From: Thermoanaerobacterales bacterium
Lineage (GTDB): Bacteria; Actinomycetota; Acidimicrobiia; Acidimicrobiales; JACDCH01
Direction of reading: 5' to 3'
Length of the DNA stretch: 36,750 nucleotides
NCBI GenBank assembly: GCA_017577565.1
Contig: PKRH01000016.1
Location: 1 to 36,750 of the forward strand
This document shows positions 7,601-14,328 of this stretch, in pieces (position 1 is the stretch's first letter; each line of letters opens with the position of its first letter). The notes under the pieces are model-generated. The model searched no databases. It saw only the letters and a list, made by a program, of their open reading frames with translations, and had not been told where the DNA came from. A program made the position numbers and the translations under genes.

Positions 7601-9827
7601 CCTGGGTGGTGCCGTGCCCGAGCAGGGCCGGCAGCTTCCCCTCCCAGGCGTCGACGACCTCGGCGACGGCCAGGTCGACGCCGGGGCCCGCGAGCCCCTC
7701 GACGACGAACCGGTCGCCGCCCGCCTCGCCGAGGAGCGCGCCGGGCACGCCGGCCGCCGTGTGCCGGCGGTGCACCTCGCCGAGGGCGGCGGGGTCGACG
7801 GCGAGGACGAACCGGCTGGGCGTCTCGCCGAACAGCCACCGGTGCCCGGCGCCGTCGGGCGCCCGCACGACGGCGCCGACGCCGCTGCGGGCCACCATCT
7901 CGACGAGCGCCGGCCCGAGCCCGTCCGCGGTGTCGTGCACGCCGAGCACCAGCCCGTCGGCCACCAGCTCCCGCACCAGCTCGCACAGCGCCCGGTGGGC
8001 CTCGAGGTCGAGGGCGGGCGGGGCCCCCGCCCGGTGCCCCCGCCGCCAGGCCCAGGCCGACCCGGAGAGGGTGTCGGGCTCGGCGCCGAGCGCCACGAGG
8101 CGGGTGCCCTCGACGAGCCCGACGCCGGGCGGCGGCGCCTCCAGGCGGTCGACCAGGCCGACCACGGCGACGACCGGCGTCGGGTCGATGTCGCGGCCGC
8201 GGGTCTCGTTGTAGAGGCTGACGTTGCCCCCCACGACCGGCACCGACAGGGCGCGGGCGGCCTCGGCCATGCCGTCGACCGCCTCGGAGAGCTGCCACAT
8301 GACCTCGGGGTGCTCGGGGTTGCCGAAGTTGAGGCAGTTGACGAGCGCCAGCGGGCGGGCACCGACGCAGGCCAGGTTGGCGACGGCCTCGGCGACGACG
8401 AGGGCGGTGCCGCGGCGGGGGTCGAGGGCGCACCAGCGGTGGTTGCCGTCGGTGGTCAGCGCCAGCCCCCGGCCGGTGTCGGCGCCGGTCGTGGGGTGCT
8501 TGAGGCGCAGCACGGCGGCGTCGCCGCCCGGGCCCTCGACCGTGTTGAGGAAGAGCTGGTGGTCGTACTGGCGCCAGATCCAGCTCGTGTCGAAGACCAG
8601 GTCGAGCAGGTCGGCGCCGGGGTCGTCCGGCGGCGGCAGGGCGTCGTCGGCCGCGTCGGCCAGGCGGGCGGCCCGGTCGGCGGGCTCGGCCCGGGGGCGG
8701 TCGAGCAGGGGCGCGTCCTCGTGCAGGGACGCCGCCGGCACCTCGGCCAGGACCTCGCCGCCGGGCCGGTCGAGGACGCGCAGCGCCCCGCCCTCGGTGA
8801 CGGTGCCGACGACGGCGGCGTTGATCTCCCAGCGCTCGGCGATGGCCAGGACGGCGTCGAGGTCGTCGGGCTCGACGATGGCGAGCATGCGCTCCTGGCT
8901 CTCGCTGGTCATGACCTCGAACGGCTCCATGCCCGGCTCGCGCCGGGGCACCTCGGACACGTAGACGTCCATGCCCACGCCGCCCCGGCTCGCGGTCTCG
9001 CTCGTCGCGCAGGTGAGCCCGGCCCCGCCGAGGTCCTGGATGCCGACGACCAGGTCGGCGTCCAGCATCTCCAGGCAGGCCTCGATGAGCCGCTTCTCCT
9101 CGAACGGGTCGCCGACCTGGACGCTGGGCCGCTTGTCGGCGTCGTCCTCGTCGCCGAACCCGGCCGACGCCAGGACGGAGACGCCACCGATGCCGTCACG
9201 GCCGGTCGACGCACCCAGCAGCACGGCGAGATTGCCGGGTCCCGAGGCCCGCCCCAGCACCAGTCGGTCGGTGGGCATGACGCCGAGACAGAACACGTTG
9301 ACGAGCGGATTGTCGCGATAGGTGTCGTCGAACACGACCTCACCGCCCACCGTCGGCACACCGACAGAGTTGCCGTAGCCGCTGATCCCGGAGACCACGC
9401 CCTCGGCGATCCAGCGGCTACGGGCGTCGGACAACGGACCGAATCGGAGGGGGTCCATGAGGGCGATCGGCCGGGCCCCCATGGTGAAGATGTCGCGCAG
9501 GATGCCGCCGATCCCGGTGGCCGCGCCCTGGTACGGCTCGATGGCCGAGGGGTGGTTGTGGCTCTCGATGCGGAAGGCCACGGCGATGCCGTCGCCGACG
9601 TCGACGACACCGGCGTTCTCGCCGGGCCCGACGAGCACGGCCGGCCCCTCGGTGGGCAGGCGGCGCAGGTGGAGCCTGCTCGACTTGTACGAGCAGTGCT
9701 CGGACCACATCACCGCGTACATCGCCAGCTCGAGGTGGTTGGGGCGGCGGCCGAGGATGCGCTCGATGGCGGCGGCCTCGTCGTCGGTCAGCCCGAGGGC
9801 CCGGTGGATCGGCTCGTCAGCAGGCAC
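7596..9827 (-). CDS. purL: Phosphoribosylformylglycinamidine synthase, synthetase subunit
   Basis: 743-aa ATP-dependent synthetase subunit converting FGAR to FGAM (step 4 of purine synthesis), working with PurQ (glutaminase) and PurS (bridge), both encoded just upstream. It is the short, separate-subunit form. Key blocks are MWSEHCSYKSSR, VGPGENAGVVDVGDGIAVAFRIESHNHPSAIEPYQGAATGIGGILRD, GISGYGNSVGVPTVGGEV, IQDLGGAGLTCATSE and LVNCLNFGNPEHPEVMWQ. GTG 9827 (VPADEPIHRALGLTDDE) is chosen because family similarity begins there and TACAGT lies 6 bases upstream. The longer frame up to 9989 would cross the divergent gene's promoter. Codons in 9181-9480 show unusually many A/T third positions compared with the rest of the gene. 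Confidence 0.95.
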   Translation of the reverse strand: MPADEPIHRALGLTDDEAAAIERILGRRPNHLELAMYAVMWSEHCSYKSSRLHLRRLPTEGPAVLVGPGENAGVVDVGDGIAVAFRIESHNHPSAIEPYQGAATGIGGILRDIFTMGARPIALMDPLRFGPLSDARSRWIAEGVVSGISGYGNSVGVPTVGGEVVFDDTYRDNPLVNVFCLGVMPTDRLVLGRASGPGNLAVLLGASTGRDGIGGVSVLASAGFGDEDDADKRPSVQVGDPFEEKRLIEACLEMLDADLVVGIQDLGGAGLTCATSETASRGGVGMDVYVSEVPRREPGMEPFEVMTSESQERMLAIVEPDDLDAVLAIAERWEINAAVVGTVTEGGALRVLDRPGGEVLAEVPAASLHEDAPLLDRPRAEPADRAARLADAADDALPPPDDPGADLLDLVFDTSWIWRQYDHQLFLNTVEGPGGDAAVLRLKHPTTGADTGRGLALTTDGNHRWCALDPRRGTALVVAEAVANLACVGARPLALVNCLNFGNPEHPEVMWQLSEAVDGMAEAARALSVPVVGGNVSLYNETRGRDIDPTPVVAVVGLVDRLEAPPPGVGLVEGTRLVALGAEPDTLSGSAWAWRRGHRAGAPPALDLEAHRALCELVRELVADGLVLGVHDTADGLGPALVEMVARSGVGAVVRAPDGAGHRWLFGETPSRFVLAVDPAALGEVHRRHTAAGVPGALLGEAGGDRFVVEGLAGPGVDLAVAEVVDAWEGKLPALLGHGTTQG

Positions 9828-9833
9828 GGTCGC

Positions 9834-9839
9834 ACTGTA
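9834..9839 (-). promoter_or_regulatory. -10 element for purL (leaderless)
   Basis: TACAGT on the minus strand, 6 bases before the GTG start, with no Shine-Dalgarno sequence. It shows purL can be transcribed separately from purS-purQ, from which the plus-strand gene at 9943 separates it. Confidence 0.55.
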
Positions 9840-9884
9840 GCGACCGCCCCGACGCCCACCCGCCGACCGCCCCGACATCACCGT

Positions 9885-9924
9885 CGTTCGCCGCTCACAC
9901 ATCAAATGACACTCGCGGCGAACG
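9885..9924. promoter_or_regulatory. Perfect 10-bp inverted repeat, likely operator
   Basis: CGTTCGCCGC (9885-9894) and GCGGCGAACG (9915-9924) are exact reverse complements separated by 20 bases. The right arm lies inside the -35/-10 spacer of the 9943 promoter and the left arm just upstream of the -35. The 20-base spacer is comparatively AT-rich (TCACACATCAAATGACACTC). The position suggests a repressor site; the regulator is unknown. Confidence 0.6.
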
Positions 9925-9934
9925 CCAATATGCT
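9906..9934 (+). promoter_or_regulatory. Sigma-70-type promoter for the small basic protein gene
   Basis: ATGACA (9906-9911), a 17-base spacer, then TATGCT (9929-9934). The ATG follows 8 bases later without a Shine-Dalgarno sequence, so a leaderless mRNA is likely. This is one of the two best promoters in the window. Confidence 0.65.
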
Positions 9935-9942
9935 TCCGTGCC

Positions 9943-10359
9943 ATGGCCCCAACGACACGCAAGCGCAGTCCGATGAGCGAGGAGCACAAGGCGGCCCTTG
10001 CCGAGGGGCGGGAGCAGGGAAGGGCGGTCCGCCGTTACCTCGAAGCCCTCGAGGCCAACCGCCCCCGTCGCGGCCGCAAGCGCTCGCCCGAATCGATGAA
10101 GAAGCGTCTCGAACAGATCGAAACCGAGATCGCCACCGCCGACCCGCTGAAGCGCCTCCACCTGGTGCAGGAGCGGCTCGACCTGGAGGCGGCGCTCGAG
10201 GCGAGCCAGGCGAGCACCGACTTCGAAGAGCTCGAGAAGGAGTTCATCAAGGCCGCCCGCCCCTACAGCGAACGCAAGAACATCTCCTACACGGCCTGGC
10301 GCGAGCTCGGCGTCCCCGCCGACGTGCTCGAGAAGGCCGGCATCACCCGGGGGTCCTGA
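9943..10359 (+). CDS. Small basic helical protein, conserved actinobacterial type, function unknown
   Basis: 138 aa, no signal peptide or membrane segment. Residues 10-37 (SPMSEEHKAALAEGREQGRA...) are helical and charged. Residues 40-47 (RPRRGRKR) look like an AT-hook-like basic patch. Residues 50-90 form long amphipathic helices (MKKRLEQIETEIATADPLKR...). Residues about 96-135 (FIKAARPYSERKNISYTAWR, then ELGVPADVLEKAGI) could be a small helix-turn-helix. I believe similar unnamed proteins occur in other actinomycetes, but cannot search. DNA binding is inferred from composition only. The start at 9943 is supported by the promoter; an in-frame ATG at 9973 is an alternative. It lies between purL and purQ on the opposite strand. 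Its operator-like dyad suggests tight or self-regulation. Confidence 0.8.
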   Translation: MAPTTRKRSPMSEEHKAALAEGREQGRAVRRYLEALEANRPRRGRKRSPESMKKRLEQIETEIATADPLKRLHLVQERLDLEAALEASQASTDFEELEKEFIKAARPYSERKNISYTAWRELGVPADVLEKAGITRGS

Positions 10360-10400
10360 GGCCCCCGATCCCGGCCGGCCCGCGGGTCGGTGCGGGTGCC

Positions 10401-10417
10401 GGCGCCGGGCGGGCGCC
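10401..10417 (-). terminator. Hairpin after the purQ stop codon
   Basis: GGCGCC-GGGCG-GGCGCC, identical to the string after the malic enzyme gene, begins 11 bases beyond the purQ stop and lies between convergent genes. There is no U-tract. Confidence 0.35.
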
Positions 10418-10428
10418 CCGACCGGGCG

Positions 10429-11106
10429 TCAGGCGGCGACGGCGCCCGCGGTGACGAGCAGCGACCGCAGCAGCGGCACCCCGTCGGTCGAGCCGAGCAG
10501 CGGGTGCGACGCCCGCTCCGGGTGGGGCATGAGCCCGACGACGTTGCGCCCCTCCGAGCAGACGCCGGCGATGTCGTCGACCGACCCGTTGGGGTTGTCG
10601 ACGTAGCGCAGCACGATCCGGTCCTCGGCCCGCAGCTCGGCCAGCGTCTCCGGGCCGCAGGTGTAGTTCCCCTCGAAGTGGTTGATCGGGATCGTGAGCT
10701 CGGTGCCCACCGCCACCCCGCGGGTGAGCGCGGTGTCGCCGGCGGTGACCCGCAGGCGGACCGGCCGGCACACGAACTTCAGCCCGGCGTTCTTCTGGAG
10801 GGCGCCCGGCAGCAGCCCGGCCTCGCACAGCACCTGGAAGCCGTTGCAGATGCCGACGACGGGGCCGCCCGCGGCGGCGTGCTCGCGCACGGCGGCCATG
10901 ATCGGCGAGAAGCGGGCGATCGCCCCCGGGCGCAGGTAGTCGCCGTGGGCGAAGCCGCCGGGCAGGACCACGGCGTCGACGCCCCCGAGCGAGGTGTCGC
11001 GGTGCCACAGCAGGCGGGCCTCGCCGCCCAGGGCCGTCACGGCCTCGGCGACGTCGTGCTCGCAGTTCGAGCCCGGGAAGACGACGACGCCGACGACGGC
11101 GGCCAT
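10429..11106 (-). CDS. purQ: Phosphoribosylformylglycinamidine synthase, glutaminase subunit
   Basis: 225-aa class-I glutamine amidotransferase supplying ammonia to PurL for FGAR to FGAM. The fold begins VVGVVVFPGSNCEHDVAEAV. The nucleophile is Cys87 in GPVVGICNGFQVLCEAG, and the His/Glu pair is in LMPHPERASHP (about residues 195-197). FPGSN and GGFAHGDYLRPGA are PurQ-specific blocks. Its ATG overlaps the purS stop by one base (TGATG), so the two are probably translated together. Length matches the family (220-230 aa). Confidence 0.95.
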   Translation of the reverse strand: MAAVVGVVVFPGSNCEHDVAEAVTALGGEARLLWHRDTSLGGVDAVVLPGGFAHGDYLRPGAIARFSPIMAAVREHAAAGGPVVGICNGFQVLCEAGLLPGALQKNAGLKFVCRPVRLRVTAGDTALTRGVAVGTELTIPINHFEGNYTCGPETLAELRAEDRIVLRYVDNPNGSVDDIAGVCSEGRNVVGLMPHPERASHPLLGSTDGVPLLRSLLVTAGAVAA

Positions 11107-11369
11107 CAGCCCTCACCCCCGGCCGGCGCCACGGTGATGGTCGCGTCCTCGATCACCGGGTTGGTCAGGAACCGCTTGCACATGTCCTCGACCTCGGCCC
11201 GGGCGCTGGCCTGGTCGTCCGCCTCGATGGTGAACCGGAACGCCTTGCCCACCCGGACGCCGGAGACGCCCTCGAACCCGAGGGCCGGCAGCGACCGCTC
11301 GATCGTCGCGCCCTCCGGGTCGGCGACCCCGTCGCGCAGGCGGGTCTCGACCAGCACCGAGAACTGCAT
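11106..11369 (-). CDS. purS: Phosphoribosylformylglycinamidine synthase, PurS subunit
   Basis: 87-aa small subunit that bridges PurL and PurQ and helps channel ammonia. MQFSVLVETRLRDGVADPEGATIERSLPALGF and VSGVRVGKAFRFTIEA are typical PurS. The ATG at 11369 gives the usual length (80-90 aa). The longer frame to 11411 adds residues that would lie in the promoter. A TACGCT element lies 6 bases upstream, and the stop overlaps the purQ start. Confidence 0.93.
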   Translation of the reverse strand: MQFSVLVETRLRDGVADPEGATIERSLPALGFEGVSGVRVGKAFRFTIEADDQASARAEVEDMCKRFLTNPVIEDATITVAPAGGEG

Positions 11370-11375
11370 GGCGCC

Positions 11376-11381
11376 AGCGTA
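11376..11381 (-). promoter_or_regulatory. -10 element for purS-purQ (leaderless)
   Basis: TACGCT on the minus strand, 6 bases before ATG 11369, with no Shine-Dalgarno sequence. It would let purS-purQ be expressed independently of the purA-purC unit upstream. Confidence 0.5.
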
Positions 11382-11383
11382 GA

Positions 11384-11400
11384 GCGCCGGCGGCCGGCGC
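11384..11400 (-). terminator. Hairpin between purC and purS
   Basis: GCGCCGG-CGG-CCGGCGC is a perfect 7-bp GC stem with a 3-base loop, 21 bases after the purC stop and 2 bases before the purS -10 element. It may terminate purC transcription, lower read-through into purS, or both. No U-tract. Confidence 0.4.
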
Positions 11401-11406
11401 CCGCAG

Positions 11407-11434
11407 CTCACCCGTCGACGCTCACCCGTCGACG
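11407..11434. repeat. Perfect 14-bp tandem duplication at the purC stop codon
   Basis: CTCACCCGTCGACG occurs twice head to tail (11407-11420 and 11421-11434). On the coding strand each copy reads CGTCGACGGGTGAG. The purC stop (TGA, 11424-11422) lies in the first transcribed copy, and the second copy is untranslated. Confidence 0.85.
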
Positions 11435-12324
11435 CCCGGCCAGCCGGCGAAGGACCGGCCGGTGATGCGCTCGTAGGCCTCGACGTAGCGCTCGCTCGTG
11501 GCCCGCACGACCTCCTCCGGCAGCGGGGGCGGCGGCGGGGTCCTGTCCCACCCGAGCCCGTCGAGGTAGTCGCGCACCGGCTGCTTGTCGAACGAGGGCG
11601 GGGTCTCGCCCGGGCGCCAGGCGTCGGCCGGCCAGAAGCGGGAGGAGTCCGGCGTCAGCACCTCGTCGCACAGCACGAGCTCGCCGTCGATGAGCCCCAT
11701 CTCGAACTTCGTGTCGGCGACGAGGATCCCCCGCTCGCGGGCCCAGTCGGCGCCCCGGCGGTAGAGCTCGAGCGACACGTCACGCACCTTCTCGGCCAGC
11801 GGTCGGCCGAGCAGGTCGGCGGCGGCGTCGAAGGTGATGTTCTCGTCGTGGCCGCCCGCCTCGGCCTTCGTCGAGGGGGTGAACACCGGCTCGGGCAGCC
11901 GGTCGGACTCCCGCAGGCCGGTGGGCATCGGGGCGCCGTGCACCGTCCCGTGCCGGCTGTACTCCTTCCACGCCGAGCCGGTGATGTAGCCGCGCACGAT
12001 GCACTCCACCGGCAGCATCTCGGCCCGGCGGGTGAGCATGACCCGACCGGCGAGGTCGGCCTCGGCGGCCACCTTCTGGACCGAGGCCGGCAGGTCGGCC
12101 AGGTCGGTCGAGAGGAGGTGGCCCGGCACGACGTCGGCGAGCTGCTCGAACCAGAACGCCGACATCGCCGTGAGCACCCGGCCCTTGTGGGGGATCGGCT
12201 CCTCCATCACGACGTCGAAGGCCGAGATGCGGTCGCTGGTGACCATCAGCAGGCGGTCGTCGTCGACCGCGTAGATGTCGCGCACCTTGCCGGAGTGCAC
12301 GTGCGGCAGGCCGAGGTCGATCAT
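11422..12324 (-). CDS. purC: SAICAR synthetase
   Basis: 300-aa ATP-dependent ligase joining CAIR and aspartate to SAICAR (step 8 of purine synthesis). It begins MIDLGLPHVHSGKVRDIYAVDDD, the phosphate-binding GKVRDIY block of the family. MVTSDRISAFDVVMEEPIPHKG, ECIVRGYITGSAWKEY, ADTKFEMGLIDGELVLCDEVLTPDSSRFW and FDKQPVRDYL follow. It belongs to the longer, about 300-aa type rather than the 240-aa Bacillus type. ATG 12324 has a clear Shine-Dalgarno sequence (GGGAGGA) 5 bases upstream, so the longer frame to 12369 is not needed. It is the last gene of purA-purD-purE-purB-purC. Confidence 0.95.
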   Translation of the reverse strand: MIDLGLPHVHSGKVRDIYAVDDDRLLMVTSDRISAFDVVMEEPIPHKGRVLTAMSAFWFEQLADVVPGHLLSTDLADLPASVQKVAAEADLAGRVMLTRRAEMLPVECIVRGYITGSAWKEYSRHGTVHGAPMPTGLRESDRLPEPVFTPSTKAEAGGHDENITFDAAADLLGRPLAEKVRDVSLELYRRGADWARERGILVADTKFEMGLIDGELVLCDEVLTPDSSRFWPADAWRPGETPPSFDKQPVRDYLDGLGWDRTPPPPPLPEEVVRATSERYVEAYERITGRSFAGWPGVDG

Positions 12325-12365
12325 CGGGGTCCTCCCGGGCGGGGGCGGGCGGTGCGGGGCCGGGG

Positions 12366-13790
12366 TCACAGGATCGGTTCCGGACGGTAGCGGGCCGCCT
12401 CCGGGTGGTCGGCGACCACCCCCTCGACCTGGCGCACGAAGGTCGCCACCTGGCGGGGGGCGTTGCCGACGAAGCCGGCCCGGTCGGCCAGGACGGCCTC
12501 GATCTCGGCCCGGTCGAGGCCGAGGCGCTCGTCGGCCGCCAGCCGGTCGACGAGGTCGTTCTCGGCGGCCCCCTCCCGCAGGGCCAGCGCCACCGCGACC
12601 GCGTGCTCGCGGATCGCCTCGTGGGCCTGCTCGCGGCCGACGCCCCGGCGGACGGCCGCCACCAGCACCTTGGTCGTGGCGAGGAACGGCAGGTAGCGGT
12701 CGAGCTCGCGCTGGATCACCGCCGGGTAGGCGCCGAAGCCCTCGAGCACGGACAGGAACGTCTCGAACAGCCCGTCGGTGGCGAGGAACGCGCCCGGCAG
12801 CGCCACCCGGCGCACGACCGAGCAGGACACGTCACCCTCGTTCCACTGGTCGCCGGCCAGCTCCGACACCATCGACAGGTAGCCCCGCACGACGACGGCC
12901 AGCCCGCAGACGCGCTCGGCCGACCGGGTGTTCATCTTGTGGGGCATGGCGGAGCTGCCGACCTGGCCGGGCGCGAACCCCTCGGTGACCAGCTCGTGGC
13001 CGGCCATCAGCCGGATGCTCGTGGCCAGGCTGGCCGGGCCCGCCACCACCTGCGCGAGGGCGGCGACGACGTCGAGGTCGAGCGAGCGGGGGTAGACCTG
13101 GCCGACGTTGGTCAGGCTGCGGTGGAAGCCCAGGTGCTCGAGCACCGCCCGCTCCAGCCGGTCGAGGGCGTCGGGGTCGCCGCCGAGCAGGTCGAGCTGG
13201 TCCTGCTGGGTGCCGACCGGGCCCTTGATGCCCCGCAGGGGGTAGCGGGCCAGCAGGTCCTCGACCCGGTGGTAGGCCTGCAGCAGCTCCTCGCCGGCGT
13301 TGGCGAACCGCTTGCCCAGGGTGGTCACCTGCGCCGGCACGTTGTGGGTGCGGCCGACCACGGCCAGCTCGGCGTGCTCGGCGGCCCGCTCGGCCAGGCG
13401 GGCCAGCGCCGCCACCACGCGGTCCCGCACGAGCTCGAGCGCCCGGCGGACCTGCAGCTGCTCGACGTTCTCGGTGAGGTCCCGCGAGGTCATGCCCTTG
13501 TGGGCGTGCTCGTGGCCGGCGAGCGCCGAGAACTCCTCGAGGCGGGCCTTGACGTCGTGGCGCGTCACCCGCTCGCGGGCCTCGATCGAGGTCAGGTCGA
13601 CGGTGTCGACCACCGCCCGGTAGTCGTCGATGGCCTCGGCGGGGATGTCGACGCCGAGGTCGCGCTGGGCGCGCATGACCGCCACCCACAGCTCGCGCTC
13701 CAGCCGCACCTTGTGCTCGGGCGACCACAGCTCGACCATCGGCGTGCTGGCGTAGCGGGCGGCGAGCACGTCGGGGATGACGGGTCTCAC
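12366..13790 (-). CDS. purB: Adenylosuccinate lyase
   Basis: 474-aa lyase acting twice in purine synthesis: SAICAR to AICAR and adenylosuccinate to AMP, each releasing fumarate. It begins VRPVIPDVLAARYASTPMVELWSPEHKVRLER, the usual start. Important blocks are THEFSALAGHEHAHKGMTS-like HEHAHKGMTSRDLTEN, VVGRTHNVPAQVTTLGKR, and the flexible signature loop GQVGSSAMPHKMNTRSAER. GTG 13790 is chosen from homology. GACAAT lies 6 bases upstream and may be a promoter. A start at 13829 would add 13 residues. It lies 73 bases after purE and 41 bases before purC. Confidence 0.93.
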   Translation of the reverse strand: MRPVIPDVLAARYASTPMVELWSPEHKVRLERELWVAVMRAQRDLGVDIPAEAIDDYRAVVDTVDLTSIEARERVTRHDVKARLEEFSALAGHEHAHKGMTSRDLTENVEQLQVRRALELVRDRVVAALARLAERAAEHAELAVVGRTHNVPAQVTTLGKRFANAGEELLQAYHRVEDLLARYPLRGIKGPVGTQQDQLDLLGGDPDALDRLERAVLEHLGFHRSLTNVGQVYPRSLDLDVVAALAQVVAGPASLATSIRLMAGHELVTEGFAPGQVGSSAMPHKMNTRSAERVCGLAVVVRGYLSMVSELAGDQWNEGDVSCSVVRRVALPGAFLATDGLFETFLSVLEGFGAYPAVIQRELDRYLPFLATTKVLVAAVRRGVGREQAHEAIREHAVAVALALREGAAENDLVDRLAADERLGLDRAEIEAVLADRAGFVGNAPRQVATFVRQVEGVVADHPEAARYRPEPIL

Positions 13791-13796
13791 GGGCTC

Positions 13797-13802
13797 ATTG
13801 TC
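13797..13802 (-). promoter_or_regulatory. Possible -10 element for purB
   Basis: GACAAT lies 6 bases before GTG 13790, in the 73-base purE-purB gap. The first base is off-consensus, but the spacing matches other leaderless starts and no Shine-Dalgarno sequence is present. Confidence 0.3.
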
Positions 13803-13863
13803 GCCGGTGGCCGTCGCGGGCGGCGACACGGGGCGCCGGCCCGGACCCGGTCGGGGCCGGTGG

Positions 13864-14328
13864 TCACGCGGGCGGCGGCACCATCTCGGCGCGGTGGCGC
13901 TCGAGCTCGGCGGCCAGCTCGGCGTCGTCGACGGCGAGGATCTGCACGGCGAGCAGCGCCGCGTTCATCGCCCCGTCGATCGCCACCGTCGCCACCGGGA
14001 TGCCCTTGGGCATCTGCACGGTCGAGTACAGGGCGTCGACGCCGTTGAGCGCCCCGCCCGAGAGGGGGACGCCGATGACCGGCAGCGTCGTGTGGGCGGC
14101 GACGGCGCCGGCGAGGTGGGCGGCGAGGCCGGCCCCGCAGATGATCGCCCCGTAGCCGGCGTCACGGGCCGACGCGGCGAACTCGGCCACGGCGGCGGGC
14201 GTGCGGTGCGCCGACATGACGCGCACGTCGGCCTCGATCCCGTAGCGGGCGAGCGTCTCGGCGGCCGGGGCCATCCGGTCGCGGTCGCTGGCCGAGCCCA
14301 TGAGGACCGCGACCTTCCTGCGGCTCAT
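13864..14328 (-). CDS. purE: N5-carboxyaminoimidazole ribonucleotide mutase
   Basis: 154-aa class I PurE, converting N5-CAIR to CAIR. VAVLMGSASDRDRMAPAAETL holds the GSxSD phosphate-binding motif. MSAHRTPAAVAEFA contributes SAHR, and AGLAAHLAGAVAAHTTLPVIGVPL is the conserved core. GIPVATVAIDGAMNAALLAVQIL ends the fold. Class I enzymes normally rely on PurK for N5-CAIR; purK is not in this window and is probably elsewhere. The ATG overlaps the purD stop (ATGA). Confidence 0.95.
   Translation of the reverse strand: MSRRKVAVLMGSASDRDRMAPAAETLARYGIEADVRVMSAHRTPAAVAEFAASARDAGYGAIICGAGLAAHLAGAVAAHTTLPVIGVPLSGGALNGVDALYSTVQMPKGIPVATVAIDGAMNAALLAVQILAVDDAELAAELERHRAEMVPPPA

Noticed and set aside
9828..9989. 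Extended purL start upstream of 9827
   Set aside because: The extra residues cross the dyad and promoter of the divergent gene and do not resemble PurL.
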